A DNA stretch of 64,000 nucleotides, taken from Platanthera guangdongensis (lineage: Eukaryota; Streptophyta; Magnoliopsida; Asparagales; Orchidaceae). Both the position numbers and the translations under genes were made by a program. The stretch's first letter is position 1. Every line of letters begins with the position of its first letter. The DNA is taken from NCBI GenBank assembly GCA_039583875.1, contig CM077166.1, forward strand, positions 83,326,564 through 83,390,563. Direction: 5' to 3'. The notes beneath the pieces were generated by a model, which worked only from the letters and a program-made list of their open reading frames with translations, did not search any database and was not told the origin of the DNA. This document shows positions 43,884 to 56,014 of this stretch, in pieces.

Positions 43884-46511
43884 TGTAACACCCCAGTTTT
43901 GCAAGAGCTTCAGTCTGCAGTTCTGGAAAAATTTTTGGGTTTCTGGAGGGAGGCACACGGCCTGCGACACGGGCGTGTCGCAGGGCGTGTCGAGGCCGTG
44001 TCGACACTCGACCCAAGTGTCGACACTTTCGCTCGACAAAGTGTCGAGAGTGGGGCACACGGCCTGCGACACGGGTGTGTCGCAGGGCGTGTCGAGGCCG
44101 TGTCGACACTCGGCCCAAGTGTCGACACTTTCGCTCGACAAAGTGTCGAGAGTGTGGTACACGGCCTACGACACGGGCATGTCGCAGGGCGTGTAGAGGC
44201 CGTGTCGACACTCGTCCCATGTGTCGACACTTTTGCTCGACAGGGTGTCGAGACTGGGGCACACGGCCTGTGACACGGGCGTGTCACAGGGCGTGTCCCG
44301 CTTGGTCGACGATCTTCGCTCGACGTTTTTCCGTAGTGTCGACACAAAGCCTGTCGACAGGTGTCGAGACTTGGCACACGGCTTGGGAAACGGGCGTGTC
44401 CCAGGCCGTGTCATCTCTCGGGTTGGTTTCCGGGCCGTGTTGTTGGAGGCACACGGTCGGCCACACGGCCGTGTCACTGGGGACACGGGCGTGTCGGGTT
44501 GAACACGGGCGTGTCGGATGCCCGTGTGTGATTCCAGGCGCGTCGATTTGAGACGGCGAATGAGGCACACGGCGCTGGACACGGGCGTGTGCCAGGCCGT
44601 GCTCGGCCCAGATTTACTATTTTCCAGGCGAATCGCGGCCATTCTTTTTCTGGTTTTGGGATCTAACGGTTCAGGCCATCTCCTGGGAAGCTAAGTCCGA
44701 TTTTAGGGTTGGAAACCCTCATTTATTTTCCAAGTCTTCTCTTTCTAAGTTCTTCAGAGAAACTAGAGCAAGGAGGAAGGAGAAGAAGGTCTTGGGTTGT
44801 AGGGAGAGTTTCGGTGCTCCAAATCGCGAGCCGAGTCCGGATCCGTGAAGCTTAGAGCGTTGTGAAGTTTTCCATCCGGCTATTTTGCCATGGCAAGGAA
44901 GAGGAGTCGGAAGGTAACGACATCTCTCCTCTCGGTCCTTAGGATGCATGTCTTAGCATCATGTATTTTCTTTCTTTCTAATTTATGGGCACCAAACTCT
45001 CAAATGAGAGGGGTTTTGGTTTGCCAAGGTTCAAGAGGAACCTCCGGGTTGATTGAGTCCGTCCCCAGCATATTTTGCATTAGAGATCCGCTTCGCTAGT
45101 GGATTAGGCATGGTGGGTGAAGCCGTAGTCGCGACCGTTAGTCCGACTCGGTGATGTTGCATACGAACTTAGGGATTCGTAAAGATTTTCGTTGCGGCAA
45201 GATGTCGTTTGTGTTGTGGTGGTGATTGTCCCATTTGCTTGAAAAGGTACGTGTAGTCGAACCCGGACAAGGTTAGCTCCTCGTGGCGGTAGATGGTTTC
45301 CTTGAGGGACAAGGTTAGCTCCGTATGAGTTGGAGATGGTTTCCTTGGTGGACAAGGTTAGCTCCGCACGAGTTGGAGATGGTTTCCTTGGTGCGCGGGA
45401 ACGCTGCAGTACAAAGAGGGATTACGATGTATTTAGTCTTGGTTTGTGTTGTGCCAAGGCGTGGCTATGTCTCCGTGGTCAGCTGGCTATCCCGTGATAT
45501 GTGCGTTATGTGTGGAGAGTGTCCCGGCGAGACTAGTCCCCTTCTGTGAGACTGACGAGAATGCCAAGCTTGGGGCAAGCCCGGGCAAAGAGGCCATGAG
45601 CGGGTGGGGTCCAGCAAGGCTTCTTAGAATCGGTTGGTCTGTGTTTGTTGGAATCCTGACATGAGACGTCAGAGCTTGCAGGCAAGCCCGGGGCTAAGCC
45701 CACGAGCAGGTGGGGCCTTGGCAAGAATTCCTTGTGGCGGCTTGTGCGCCGTTTGAGGGAGAGGTGTCTCCCTTAGTGTTTGCGGATTTATGCCAATTAG
45801 GGAAATGTGAGTACCCAAATGATGTGATGTTGTGCTAGATGGATACGCAGTAGGGTACCTTGGGTGAAGCCCGGGTGTTGCATTCATGTTGCATAGTAGA
45901 CCCTTTCTTTATATGCTCAACCGATAGAGAACATATTTGATGATTGAGACATCCAAGCCTGTTTTAATGTTCTTCTGTTTATAGCTATTTTTATTGCATA
46001 TGAAGTGCTAACTTGCAGGTTGGAGGGTTCCCCGGGGTCCGTTAGGGGCAGCCGGGAGGAGATGTGTTGTTACACAGTTTGAGGTCAGCCTTTGCTGACC
46101 CACGTTACTAATAATTTTTACAGGGCAAGGATCGCTTGCAGGAGCTAGCACGCCGGCCAAAAAGGCCTAAGCCCATGAAGTGTTTTTCCCTCTTTTGTAG
46201 CACTACAATGATGATGATGTTTGTTTGAGACCCTTTTGTCCGGCTTGCATGCCGAGGTAGATTAGGAGTGCTGAGCACATTCATGATTGATGTATTATGT
46301 CTCTTTTGGACACTTGTTGTTAGGCCTTAAGGCCATTTGTTTTACTCTTTAGTGGTGGATAACTTCTAGTCTTGTTTGTTTCCGCTGAGTTGTGCAAGTG
46401 TTTTGAGTTTGGGTAGTTATATCAACTTATAATACTAAAGCTGTGGCGTTCATATGCTGTGGGGCCCCGGCCGGACCCATATTATACGTCCACTACAGGG
46501 GAGGTGTTACA
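43884..46511 (+). repeat. 3' LTR of Tekay element
   Basis: The LTR is 2628 bp and matches 36448-39065 with sparse substitutions and a few small indels. It includes the motif array at about 43951-44610. TSD GAACT follows at 46512-46516. Confidence 0.94.
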
Positions 46512-46516
46512 GAACT

Positions 46517-46916
46517 CCAGAGGGGTGTCCCTAATCTGGGCTCAACGAGGTCAACCCCGAATATTAGCTCAAAGTATGCCGAGATCAAACCTCTGCTCGA
46601 CGAATGCCGAGCTCAAAACTCTGCTCGACGAATACCGAGCTCAGACCTCTGCTCGACGAATGCAGAGCTCATACCTCTACTTGACGAATACCGAGCTTAG
46701 ACCTCTGCTCGATGAATGCCGAGCTCAAACCTATGCTCGACGAACTCAAGGCGAGTGCGGGGGGAGGGGCTAGCTCGTACGGCTCGCCCGTCTGGCTTTG
46801 GAGAGAGCGAGTTGGCCAACCGGTTCCTGCCTGCATGCTGTTCTGGTGCGGGCAGGGTACCTTGGTCCGCTCGCCTGTCCTGGTAGACCCACTCGGCGAA
46901 CACACGGTTGTATTGT
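46517..46916 (-). repeat. Tat-like LTR, right portion, with six 28-bp repeats
   Basis: This continues the LTR split at 36447. At 46577-46744 there are six head-to-tail 28-bp units of the form tgccgagctcaaacctctgc plus tcgacgaa, each holding the TCGACGAA word. The right end abuts 5S spacer text at about 46917; the exact LTR terminus was not fixed. Confidence 0.65.
46577..46744. repeat. Six tandem 28-bp repeats carrying TCGACGAA
   Basis: Exact 28-bp spacing, units starting at 46577, 46605, 46633, 46661, 46689 and 46717, with 1-4 substitutions each. In element orientation the block lies in U3, upstream of the TATA-like box at 36072-36082. Confidence 0.93.
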
Positions 46917-46971
46917 AAGAAGACTGTACCCTCACGTGTCAAAATCGCCTCCAGTTCCCCATTTTGGAGAT

Positions 46972-48613
46972 TGATGGAGAATTTATATAGTTTTAAAAAT
47001 ATATCCAAGCTACAATCCCAGAATAGGCAAGCGTACTTATCGAAATATACTATAGGAAATGTCGTATTAGACTCGGGGCCTATTGAGTACTTCTACTCAC
47101 GCAAAAAAATTTTATTTTATCTAATAATATTTTAGAGGTAATTAAAACTAAATGAAGAACAATGCAAATAAATCAAACACTTGATTAAGACTCCCTTTGA
47201 ACTCAAATGAACTTTTATAAAATGCAAACTTTTAATTATCTACTTCGACCGTGGAGGTTCCTATATTACAAAAGCGTCTCTCTCGAGAATACGCTCTCGA
47301 CTAAACTTACGTTGATTGGTTAAAACCTCTCGGCCAGTCGAAACCCCTAAGCTTGGCTTATGTGGTGAACCCCGCTATTGGATTTTACTCCAATCTGGAA
47401 GATCCATGACATCCTCTCTTGAGGAGTGCATGCGGCTCGTTCTCCCTTTGAATGATCTATTCATATCCACAACCTCTCGTTAAATCTAGGATACAGATCT
47501 AAAATCGAAGAACATATTCGCGAAATATGAATTCGACACAAAATAATTCAAAGATAAATCAAAGTAGAAATAAAGATAGTTTATAAAGGAATGAAATTTA
47601 TTTAATTTTAAAGATTGTCATGATCAAGTGCAAATGGAATTAGCTACATGACATGATTAAACAAAATACATAAAGATTGAAAGGTAGACATGCTTACAAT
47701 GAAAGAGTACTTGAATTGTAAATAGAAAAAGTTAAACTAAACTAGGACTTAAAAAGTACAAGAAAGAAATGTAAAGATAAGAAAATAAAGTGCTAAAACT
47801 GGCTAAGAACTACTCCTAGATGCCTCCTCCAGCTTCTGGAATTGTGTGGAATTTATAGGCAAGTTTGCTGGATGGTCACACACCTAGGTCACGCCCGTGA
47901 CCTAGGACGTGTAGGGTTAGGAACCGTCGCCTTCAAGTCTTGGGAATGTTGGCACGAAACCACCAAAAATCATTAATTTGCAGGTCACGCCCCTAGGTCA
48001 CGCCCGTGACCTAGGGCGTTCAAGTTTGTTACTAGAAATGACGACAAGGAGAAATGACGGGAATTTACTTTGGTAGTTGTTGAAGAGGTCACGCCCCTAG
48101 GTCATATCTGTCACCTAGGGCATGTAGGCTTGAACGCTTTGCAACAGACACTGCTGATTGATGACCAAGTAACACCGGGGAGTCATGCCTATAGTTCACT
48201 CCCGTGACCAATAGGTCACGCCCGTGTCCGGGGCATGTAACCAGAAAACCGCTTGGAAATAGAAACTACAGACCCGTCAGCTAGTCACGCCTGCTGGTCA
48301 CGCACGTGACCCATAGGCCACGCCCGTGACCGGGCCGTGTAACTTTAATCGGACACGACAAGTACTCTGGAGCTCCTTTAAGGGTCAAAGGCACATGTCA
48401 CACCCGTGACTGGTGCGTGTAAACATGATTTTTCAAGGAAATTCTTTGTTTATTCTTCTGATTAGCCTTGCATGCTCCAACTTGTTATATACAACCCAAA
48501 TAGACCTAAAATATGAAAAAAACAATTAATAATACATATTAATTTAAAACTAAATAAACTATACTATTTATTTAATAAAAACTAAAAAAAATAACTATAT
48601 AAATGACTTATCA
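46972..48613 (-). repeat. 3' LTR of the Athila-related element
   Basis: The LTR is 1642 bp. It has a TATA-like box on the minus strand at 47850-47859 and an array of GGTCACGCCCGTGACC-type words at about 47878-48425 upstream of it. Divergence from the partner LTR is clearly visible, so insertion is not recent. Confidence 0.9.
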
Positions 48614-49032
48614 AATACCCTCATACTTAATCTTTTGCTATTCCAGAGTAAAACTATGAGAAGTATTTATTAGTTATTAATATAATTTTAATTAAACTAA
48701 ATATTTATTAAATCAAAAGAAAGTTAAAAGTAAACTTTAGCGATTTAAAATTGAGTCCAAAATATGAAATTAAATAGGAACAACACTTTGGTTGAATTGA
48801 GCCGTAAAATCAAGACTCTCTAATTCAAATTTTTATGAATTAAATTTATTTAGAGTAACCTATTTAGCACTTTCTCTCTAATTCAAATTAGTTTTGCTCT
48901 GGAATAGCACTTTGCTCTGAAAAAGAAAATGAAACCGTGAAGTGGGTTAGAGAAAGAGAATGATAAAATTATTACAATTCGCGCTTTCAAAATATCAACA
49001 AAAATTGTCCCCGAACAACTGGCCCAAAAACT
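48614..49032 (-). other. Internal region of the Athila-related element, with degenerate tRNA-Asp primer site
   Basis: This is about 419 bp, AT-rich and without coding potential. At 49008-49026 the minus strand reads TGGGCCAGTTGTTCGGGGA, a diverged tRNA-Asp primer site next to the LTR at 49033. At the other end (48614-48655) are the polypurine tract (AGTATGAGGGTATT) and the cttttgctattccagag hairpin word; a second copy of ttttgctctggaatagc lies near 48893. Confidence 0.8.
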
Positions 49033-50695
49033 TGATGAAGAATTTATATAGTTTTAAAAATATATCCAAACTATAATCCTAAAATAGGCAAGCGTACCTA
49101 TCGAAAAATAATTAGGAAATGTCATATTAGACTAGGGGCCTGTTGAGTACTTCTACTCACGCAAAGTAATATTATTTTATCTAATAATATTTTATAGGTT
49201 ACTAAAACTAAATGAAGAATAATGAAAATAAATCAAACACTTGATCAAGACTCCCTTTGAACTCAAATAAATGTTTATAAAATGCAAACTTTTAATTATC
49301 TACTTCGACCGTGGAGGTTCCTAAATTACAAAAGTGCCTCTCTCGAGAATACGCTTTCGACTAAACTTAGGTTGATCGATTAAGACCTCTCGGCCAGTCA
49401 AAACCCCTAAGCTTGCATTATGTGGTGGACCTCGCTATTGGATTTGACTCCAATCCGAAAAGGTCAGTGTCATCCTCTATCGAGGAGTGCATGCGGCTCC
49501 TTCTACCTTTGAGTGATCTACTCGTATCCACAACCTATTGGTAAATCTAGGATACAGATCTTAAATCGAATAACATATCCGCAAAATATGAATTTGACAC
49601 AAAATAATTCAAAGATAAATCAAAGTAAAAATAAAGAAAGTTTATAAAAGAAAGAAGTTTATTTAATTTTAAAGATTGTAAAGATCAAGTGCAAATGGAA
49701 TTAGCTACATGAAATGATTAAACAAAATACATAACGATATAAAGGGAGACTTGCTTACAATGAAAGAGTTCTTCAATTGTAAATAAGAAAAGTTAAAATA
49801 AACTATGACTTAAAAAGTACAAGAAAGAAATGGAAAGATAGAAAATAAAGTGCTTAAAATGGCTAAGAACTACTCCTAAATGCCTCCTCCAGCTTCAGGA
49901 ATTGTGTGGAATTTATAGGCAAGTTTGCTGGATGGTCACGCCCCTAGGTCACGCCTGTGACATAGGGCGTGTAAGGTTTGAAACCTTCGCCTTCAAGTCC
50001 TGGGAACGTTGGCACAAAACCGCCAAATTTCGTTAATTTGCGGGTCATGCCACTTGGTCATGCCCGTGACCTAGGGCATGTCAAGTCTGTTACTGGAAAC
50101 GATGGGATGGAGAAACGGCGGGAATTTACTTTGGCAGTTGTTGAAGAGGTCATGCCCCTAGGTCACGCCCGTGACCTAGGGTATGTAGGCTTGAATGCCT
50201 AGCAACGGACACTGCTGATTGTTGACCTAGTAACGCCGGGGAGTCAAGCCTATAGTTCGCCCCCGAGACCAATAGGTCACGCCCGAGTCCGGGGCGTGTA
50301 ACCAGAAAACCTCCTGCAATCGAAACTGCAGACCCATCAGCTAGTCACACCTACTGGTCACGCCCGTAACCCATAGGTCACGCCCGTGACCGGGGCGTGT
50401 AACTTTAATCCGTTGCGACAAGTACTCTGGAGCTCCTTTATGGGTCACGACCACATGTCATGCCCGTGACCTGAAGGTCACGCCCTTGACCGTGGCGTGT
50501 AAACATGATTTCTCAAGAAATTCTTTGTGTGATCTCCTGATTAGCCTTGCATGCACCAACTTGTTATTTGCAGCCCAAATAGACCTAAAATACGAAAAGA
50601 AACGATTTATAATACATATTAATATAAAACCAAATAAACTATACTATTTTTTTAATAAAAAATCAACTGAAATAACTATATAAATTGACTTATCA
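49033..50695 (-). repeat. 5' LTR of the Athila-related element
   Basis: The LTR is 1663 bp and paired with 46972-48613. TATA-like box at 49910-49919 (minus); GTCACGCCCGTGAC word array at about 49932-50505. It ends in cttatca before TSD GAGAT. Confidence 0.9.
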
Positions 50696-50855
50696 GAGAT
50701 CCCACGTAGAGGCAGAGGCGTGGCGACCCGATGGTTTTCGGGCGTAAAAATTTGAGTTGCAAAAATTGCTTAGTCAAATGGAAACGGAGCCCGCCATCTG
50801 GAATATCTTGCGCCGGGGAGTTTGTCTTAAATAAAATGTGCCTGACTATTCCAAC

Positions 50856-50974
50856 ATTTGTGACCATACCAGGCACTAGAGCACCGGATCCCATCAAAAC
50901 ACCGCAATTAAACGTGCATGAGCAAGAGTAATACTGGGATGGGTGACCTCCTGGGAAGTCCTCGTGTTGCACCC
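50856..50974 (+). rRNA. 5S rRNA-like copy 1
   Basis: The full length is present: ccatacc near the 5' end, gcaccggatcccatc, box-A-like caattaaacgtgc (consensus agttaagcgtgc), gggatgggtgacctcctggg box C and ctcgtgttgcaccc at the 3' end. Substitutions in box A and the intermediate element (gagcaagag for gggcgagag) make function doubtful. Confidence 0.85.
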
Positions 50975-51635
50975 ATTATTTTTCGCTCGGCTCCATGAAT
51001 GCCCATTTTTAACTACGGCGAACGTGCTTTCTCTATGAACGCTGGACCGAGGTTTCCACCATGCAGACATGGTGGAATTTTCGAAATCATCAAAACGGAC
51101 ACGTGGCCTTAGCACCCCGCACAGGAGATGAGCAGGAAATCAAAAGAATTGCGTTACTTAGTTTCCAATGCAAGCCACTTCAAACGACCATAACTATTGA
51201 TCAGACCATCCGATTTTGGCACATAATACCATTTCGGAAGGCTCTCGGAGTTTCCCATCCACGGGCGAATGGGGTGAACCCGTTCGAGCTCGTTTCGCAT
51301 CGTCAAATTTAGCATATTCAACCCCATTGAAAATTTATCCCAGTGTTTTCCTTTCGTCAGTTTCGTCCTTATGGATGTGCTAGTGAAGGCTTCGTGAAAC
51401 ACTTCCAGGAATACAGTAATGTCTGCGAGATGACTGCGGGCACACACGTTAAAATCACCGCCAGTTACCCATGTCTGAGATACCATGTAGAGGTTGCGAC
51501 GTGGCGACCTGGAATTTGTCGGCATAAAAATTTGAGATGCCAAAATTGATTAATCAAATGGAAACGAAGCACACAATTTGGAAGATCGCGCGTCGGTGAT
51601 CTTAGCTTAAATAAAATGTGTTGGACTATTCCAAT

Positions 51636-51753
51636 GTGTGCGAACATACCAGCACTAGAGCACCGGATACCATCAGAACTCTGCAATTAAGCGTTCCTGG
51701 GCGAGAGTAGTGCTGGGATGGTTGACCTCCCGGGAAGAACTCGTGTTGCACCC
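51636..51753 (+). rRNA. 5S rRNA-like copy 2
   Basis: Most of the gene is conserved (caattaagcg, ctgggcgagagtag) but box C reads gggatggttgacctcccggg. A T-run (attttttg) follows, as at a Pol III terminator. It is probably a pseudogene. Confidence 0.85.
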
Positions 51754-52141
51754 ATTTTTTGCCGCTCAACTCCATGAACGCCCTTTTTTTACCTACGGCA
51801 GACACGCTCTCTCTACGAATGCAGGCCCGAGGGTGCCCCCGAAGTGGACTGGGAGAAATTTTTGGAATCAACAGAATAGATATTTGGCCTTAGCATCCTG
51901 CGTAGGCAATGAGTAAGAAATCAAAAGAAAGCCGTGAATTATTATCCACTGCAAGCCACTTCAAATGGCCATAACTTTTTAGAGATCCCGCCTAGAGGTG
52001 GCAGCGTGACGACCCGGCGGTTGTCGGGCATAAAAATTTGAACCGCCAAAATTGCTTAGTCGAATGGAAACGGAGCGCGCAATCCGTAAGATCACGCGTC
52101 AGGGATCTTGGCTTAGATAAAATGTGTCAGACTATTCCAAC

Positions 52142-52259
52142 GTGTACGACCATACCAGCACTAAAGCACCGGATCCCTTCAGTACTCCATAGTTAAGCGT
52201 GCCAGTGCGAGAGTTGTACGGGGTTGGGTGACCACCTAGGAAGTCCTCGTGTTGTACTT
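52142..52259 (+). rRNA. 5S rRNA-like copy 3
   Basis: Diverged: atagttaagcgtgcc is kept, but the intermediate element and box C have several changes and small indels (gagagttgtacggggttgggtg). The upstream unit is only 506 bp because most of its spacer is deleted. Confidence 0.82.
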
Positions 52260-52903
52260 ATTTTTTTTCCGCTCGGCTCCATGAACGCCCATTTTTACCT
52301 ATGGAGAACGCGGGCCCGAGTGTGCCCCCCACGCAGACTGGGTGGAATTTTCGGAATCAACAGAATGGACATGTGGCCTTAGCATCTTGTGCAGACGATG
52401 AGCGGGAAACAAAGAAAGACGTGACTTAACTTCCTATGCAAGCCACTTCAAACGGCCATAACTATTGATCAGACTATCTGATTTTCACGCAAAATACCAT
52501 TTCGAAAAGCTCTCGGAGTTGCCCATCCATAGACGAATGGGGTGAACACATTCGAGCTCGTTTCACGCCTTTAGATTGTGCATATTCAACCTCGTTGAAA
52601 AGTTATCCGAGTGTTTTCCTTTCATCGGTTTTGTCCTAATGGATGTACTAGTGAATTCTTCGTGAAAAATTTCCACGAATACAGTAATGTCCACAAGATG
52701 ATGACACGCTCACGTGGCTAAATCGCTTCCAGTTCCCCATTTCGGAGATCCAATGTAGAGGCGGCGTCATGGTGACCCGGCGGTTGTCGGGCTTAAATTT
52801 TTGAGGCGCCAAATTTCGTAATGGAATGGAAACAGAGCCCGCAATCCGAAAGATTGCGCGTCAGGGAGCTTGGCTTAAATAAAATGTGCCGGACTATTCC
52901 AAA

Positions 52904-53021
52904 GTGTGAGACCATACCACCACTAGAGCACTGGATCCCATCAGAACTCTGCAGTTAAGCGTGCTTGGGTAGGAGAAGTACTACGATGGGTGACTGCCTG
53001 AGAAGTCCTCGTGTTGCACCC
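52904..53021 (+). rRNA. 5S rRNA-like copy 4
   Basis: Box A is intact (gcagttaagcgtgcttggg). Changes lie in the intermediate element (taggagaag) and box C (gatgggtgactgcctg). Upstream, aaataaaatg at about -27 and a T-run downstream resemble plant 5S promoter and terminator positions. Confidence 0.87.
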
Positions 53022-53600
53022 ATTTTTTGACATTCGGCTCTATGAATGCCCATTTTTAACCTGCGATGAACGTGGCCCCGAAGGTGCGCAGGCAACGAGC
53101 TGGAAATCAAAAGAAATGGGTGACTTAATTTCCAATGCAAGACACTTCAAATTGCCATAACTATTGATCAGACCATCTGATTTTCGAACAAAATACAATT
53201 TCGGAAATCTCTCGGAGTTGCCCATCCACGGGTGAATGGGGTGAACCCGTTCGAGCGGGTTTTGCATCCTCATATCGCGCATATTCAACCTCATTAAAAG
53301 TTATCCCAGTTTTTTTGTTTCGTCGGTTTCGTCCTAATAAATGTGCCAGCAAAGGCTTCGGTAAACACTTCCAGGAATACAACAATATCCCGAGATGACT
53401 GCACGCTCAAGCAAAAGAATGCCGCAAGTTCCACTTTTCGGGGATCCCGAGTAGAGATGGTGGCGTGGTGACTGAGCGGTTGTCGGGCGTAAAAATTTGA
53501 GTCGCCAAAATTTCGTAATCGAATGATATCGGAGCACCCAATCTGCAAGATCGCGCGTCGGGGAGCTTGGCTTAAATAAAGTTTGCCATCCTATTCCAAC

Positions 53601-53718
53601 GTGTGCGACCATACCATCACTAGGGCACCGGATCCCATAAGAATTCCACAGTTATGTGCGTTAGGGTGAGAGTAGTACTAGGATGGGTGACCTCCCGTGA
53701 AGTCCTTGTGTTGCACCA
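53601..53718 (+). rRNA. 5S rRNA-like copy 5
   Basis: Box C is intact (aggatgggtgacctcccg) but box A is disrupted (cagttatgtgcgttaggg), which should abolish TFIIIA/TFIIIC recognition. The spacer on each side is standard. Confidence 0.86.
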
Positions 53719-54380
53719 ATGTTTTGCCGCTCGGCTCCATGAATGCACATTTTTACATGTGGCGAATGCGCTCTCTCTATGAACGCGGGCTCGTGGGTGC
53801 CCCCCACGTAGATTGGGAGGAATTTTCAGAATCAACAGAACGGACATGTGGCCATAGCATCTTGCACAGGCGATGAGCAGGAAATAAAAGAAAGGCGTCA
53901 CTTAGTTTCCAATGCAAGCCACTTCAAATGGCCATAACTACTGATCAAAACGTCTGATTTTCGCACACAATACCATTTCAGAAAGCTTTCGGAGTTGCCC
54001 ATCCACTGATGTATGGGATTAACCTATTAGATCACGTTTCGCGCCCTCAAATGACATATATACAACACCGTTGAAAAGTTATCCCACTGTTTTCCTTCCA
54101 TCGGTTTGGTCCTAATGGATATGCCAGGGAAGGCTTCGGGAAACACTTCTGCGAATTCAGTAATGTCTGCAAGATGACTGCGTGCTAATGCTGCTAAATA
54201 ACTTCCAGTTCCCCATTTTGAAGATCTCGCATAGAGGCGTCGGCGTGGCGACCCAGAGGTTGTCAGGCATAAAAATTTGAGTCGCCAAAATTGGCTAATC
54301 GAATGGAAACAAAGCCCGCAATCCGCAAGATCGCGGGTCAGGGAGCTTAACTTAAATAAAATTTGCCGGATTATTCCAAC

Positions 54381-54497
54381 ATGTGCGACCATACCAACAC
54401 TAGAGCACCGAATCCCATCATAACTCCGCAATTAAGCTTGTCAGGGCGAGACTAGTACTTGGATGGATGACCTCCTTGGAAGTCCTCGGTTGCACCG
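54381..54497 (+). rRNA. 5S rRNA-like copy 6
   Basis: Near full length with caattaagcttgtcagggcgag and tggatggatgacctccttgg, so single changes hit both internal control boxes. One base is lost near the 3' end (cctcggttgc). Confidence 0.86.
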
Positions 54498-55154
54498 ATT
54501 TTTTGCTGCTCGTCTCCATAAACGCACATTTTTACCTGCATAGAACGTGCTCTCTCTATGAACACGGGCCCGGGGCTGTCCCCCACATGGAGTGGGCGAA
54601 ATTTTGGGAATCAATAGAACTGACCTGTGGCCTTAGAATCCTGCACAGACGATGAGCAGAAAATCAAAAGAAAGGTGTGACTTACTTTCCAATGCAAGCC
54701 ACTTCAAACGGACATAACGTTTTCTCAGACCGTCCAATTTTCACGCACAATACCATTTCACAAAGCTCTCGGAGTTTCCCATCCATGATGGAATGGGGTG
54801 AACCCATTCGAGCTCATTTCATGCCCTCAGATCACGCATATTCAACCCCGTTGAAGAGTTATCCTAGTGTTTTCTTTTAGTCGGTTTTGTCTTAATGGAA
54901 GTGCCAGTGAAGGCTTCGGCAAGCAATTCCAGGAATACAGTAATGTCCGTGAGATGACTGCGTGCTCACGCGGAGAAATCGCAACAAGTTTTTGGAGATC
55001 CCGCTACGAGGAGGCGGCGTGGCGACTCGGCGGTTGTCGGGCATAAAAATTTGTGCCGCCAAACTTGCTTAATAAAATTGAAACGGATCCCGCAATCCGC
55101 AAGACAGCGCATCGTGGTGATTGGCTTAGGTAAAATGTGTCAGACTATTCCAAC

Positions 55155-55271
55155 GTGTGCGTCCATACCAGCACTAGAGCACCGGATACCATAAAAACTG
55201 CGTGGTTAAGCGTGCTAGGGAGGAGGAGTGCTGGGATGGGGGATCTCCTTGGAAGTCCTCGTGGTGCTCCC
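55155..55271 (+). rRNA. 5S rRNA-like copy 7
   Basis: Box A is mostly kept (tggttaagcgtgctaggg). Box C is damaged (gggatgggggatctccttgg) and the 3' end reads ctcgtggtgctccc. It is a likely pseudogene. Confidence 0.84.
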
Positions 55272-55913
55272 ATTTTTTCTCGCTCGGCTCCATGAATGCC
55301 CATTTTTACCTGTGGCGATCGCGGTCCCTAAGGTTCCCCTCATCCAGACTGGGAGGAATTTTGGAATCAACAGAATGGACCCGTGGCCTTAGCATCTTGC
55401 GCAGGCAATGAGCATGAAATAAAAGAAAGGCATGACAGTTTCCAATGCAAGCCACTTGAAACAGCCATAACTGTTGATCAGACCGTCTGATTTTCGCCCA
55501 CAATCAAATTTTGAAAAGTTCTTGGAGTTGTCCATCCATGGGTGAATGGGGTGAACCCATTCGAGCTCATTTCATAGCCTCAGATCGCGCATATTTTGCC
55601 CAGTTGAAAAGTTATCCCAGTGTTTTGTTGTTGTCAGTTTTGTGCTAATGGATGTGCCAGCGAAGTCTTAGGGAAACACTTCCACGAATACAGTAATGTC
55701 TTTAAGATGACTACGTGCTCATACAGCTAAATCACTACAAGTTGCCTATTTTGGAGATCCCGCATAGAGGCAGCAGTATGCCGACCCGGCGGTTGTCGGG
55801 CGTAAAAATTTGAGCCGCCAAAATTGCTGAATTGAATGGTAACAGAGCCGGCAATCCGGAAGATCACGCGTTAGGGAGCTTGGCTTAATTAAAATGTGTC
55901 GGACTATTCCAAT

Positions 55914-56014
55914 ATGTGTGACCATACAAGCACTAGATAACGTGTCGGGGAGCGTGCTTGGGCGAGAGTAGTACTGGGATGGTCGACATCCTGGGAAGTC
56001 CTCGGGTTGCACTC
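55914..56014 (+). pseudogene. 5S rRNA-like copy 8, internally deleted
   Basis: The stretch from gcaccgg to box A is missing or replaced (cactagataacgtgtcgggg then agcgtgcttggg), so the gene is about 18 bases short and lacks a proper box A. The 3' half is well conserved. It is the last copy before the array ends. Confidence 0.86.

Larger units (their letters stand above)
36448..46511 (+). mobile_element. Tekay/Del-type chromovirus (Ty3/gypsy), TSD GAACT
   Basis: LTRs 36448-39065 and 43884-46511 begin TGTAACACCCC and end GGTGTTACA, and are flanked by GAACT at 36443-36447 and 46512-46516. Internal order on the plus strand: initiator tRNA-Met primer site, gag, protease, RT, RNase H, integrase, chromodomain, polypurine tract. 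The long LTRs, primer, tract and chromodomain fit the Tekay/Del clade. Few changes separate the LTRs, so insertion is relatively recent, but two in-frame stops and two frameshifts break pol. Confidence 0.95.
46972..50695 (-). mobile_element. Non-autonomous Athila-related element (LARD-like), TSD GAGAT
   Basis: LTRs 46972-48613 and 49033-50695 flank only ~419 bp of internal DNA without coding frames. GAGAT flanks the element (46967-46971 and 50696-50700). The LTR start TGATAAGT (minus strand), polypurine tract, hairpin, primer position and several U5 blocks (gaccgtggaggttcc, ccgctattggatt, tcctctctt/ctatcgaggagtgcatg) match A1, so it is a deletion derivative or relative of an Athila family. 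It must move, if at all, with proteins from another copy. Confidence 0.92.

Noticed and set aside
46577..46744. Regular 28-bp repeats that could suggest a CRISPR array
   Set aside because: The units abut directly with no spacers, sit in a plant LTR and have no cas genes nearby.
50856..56014. Cassandra-type TRIM elements, which carry 5S sequence in their LTRs
   Set aside because: There are eight copies in one orientation with homologous ~660-bp spacers and no TG...CA termini, primer site or target duplication around units. A tandem 5S array explains them.
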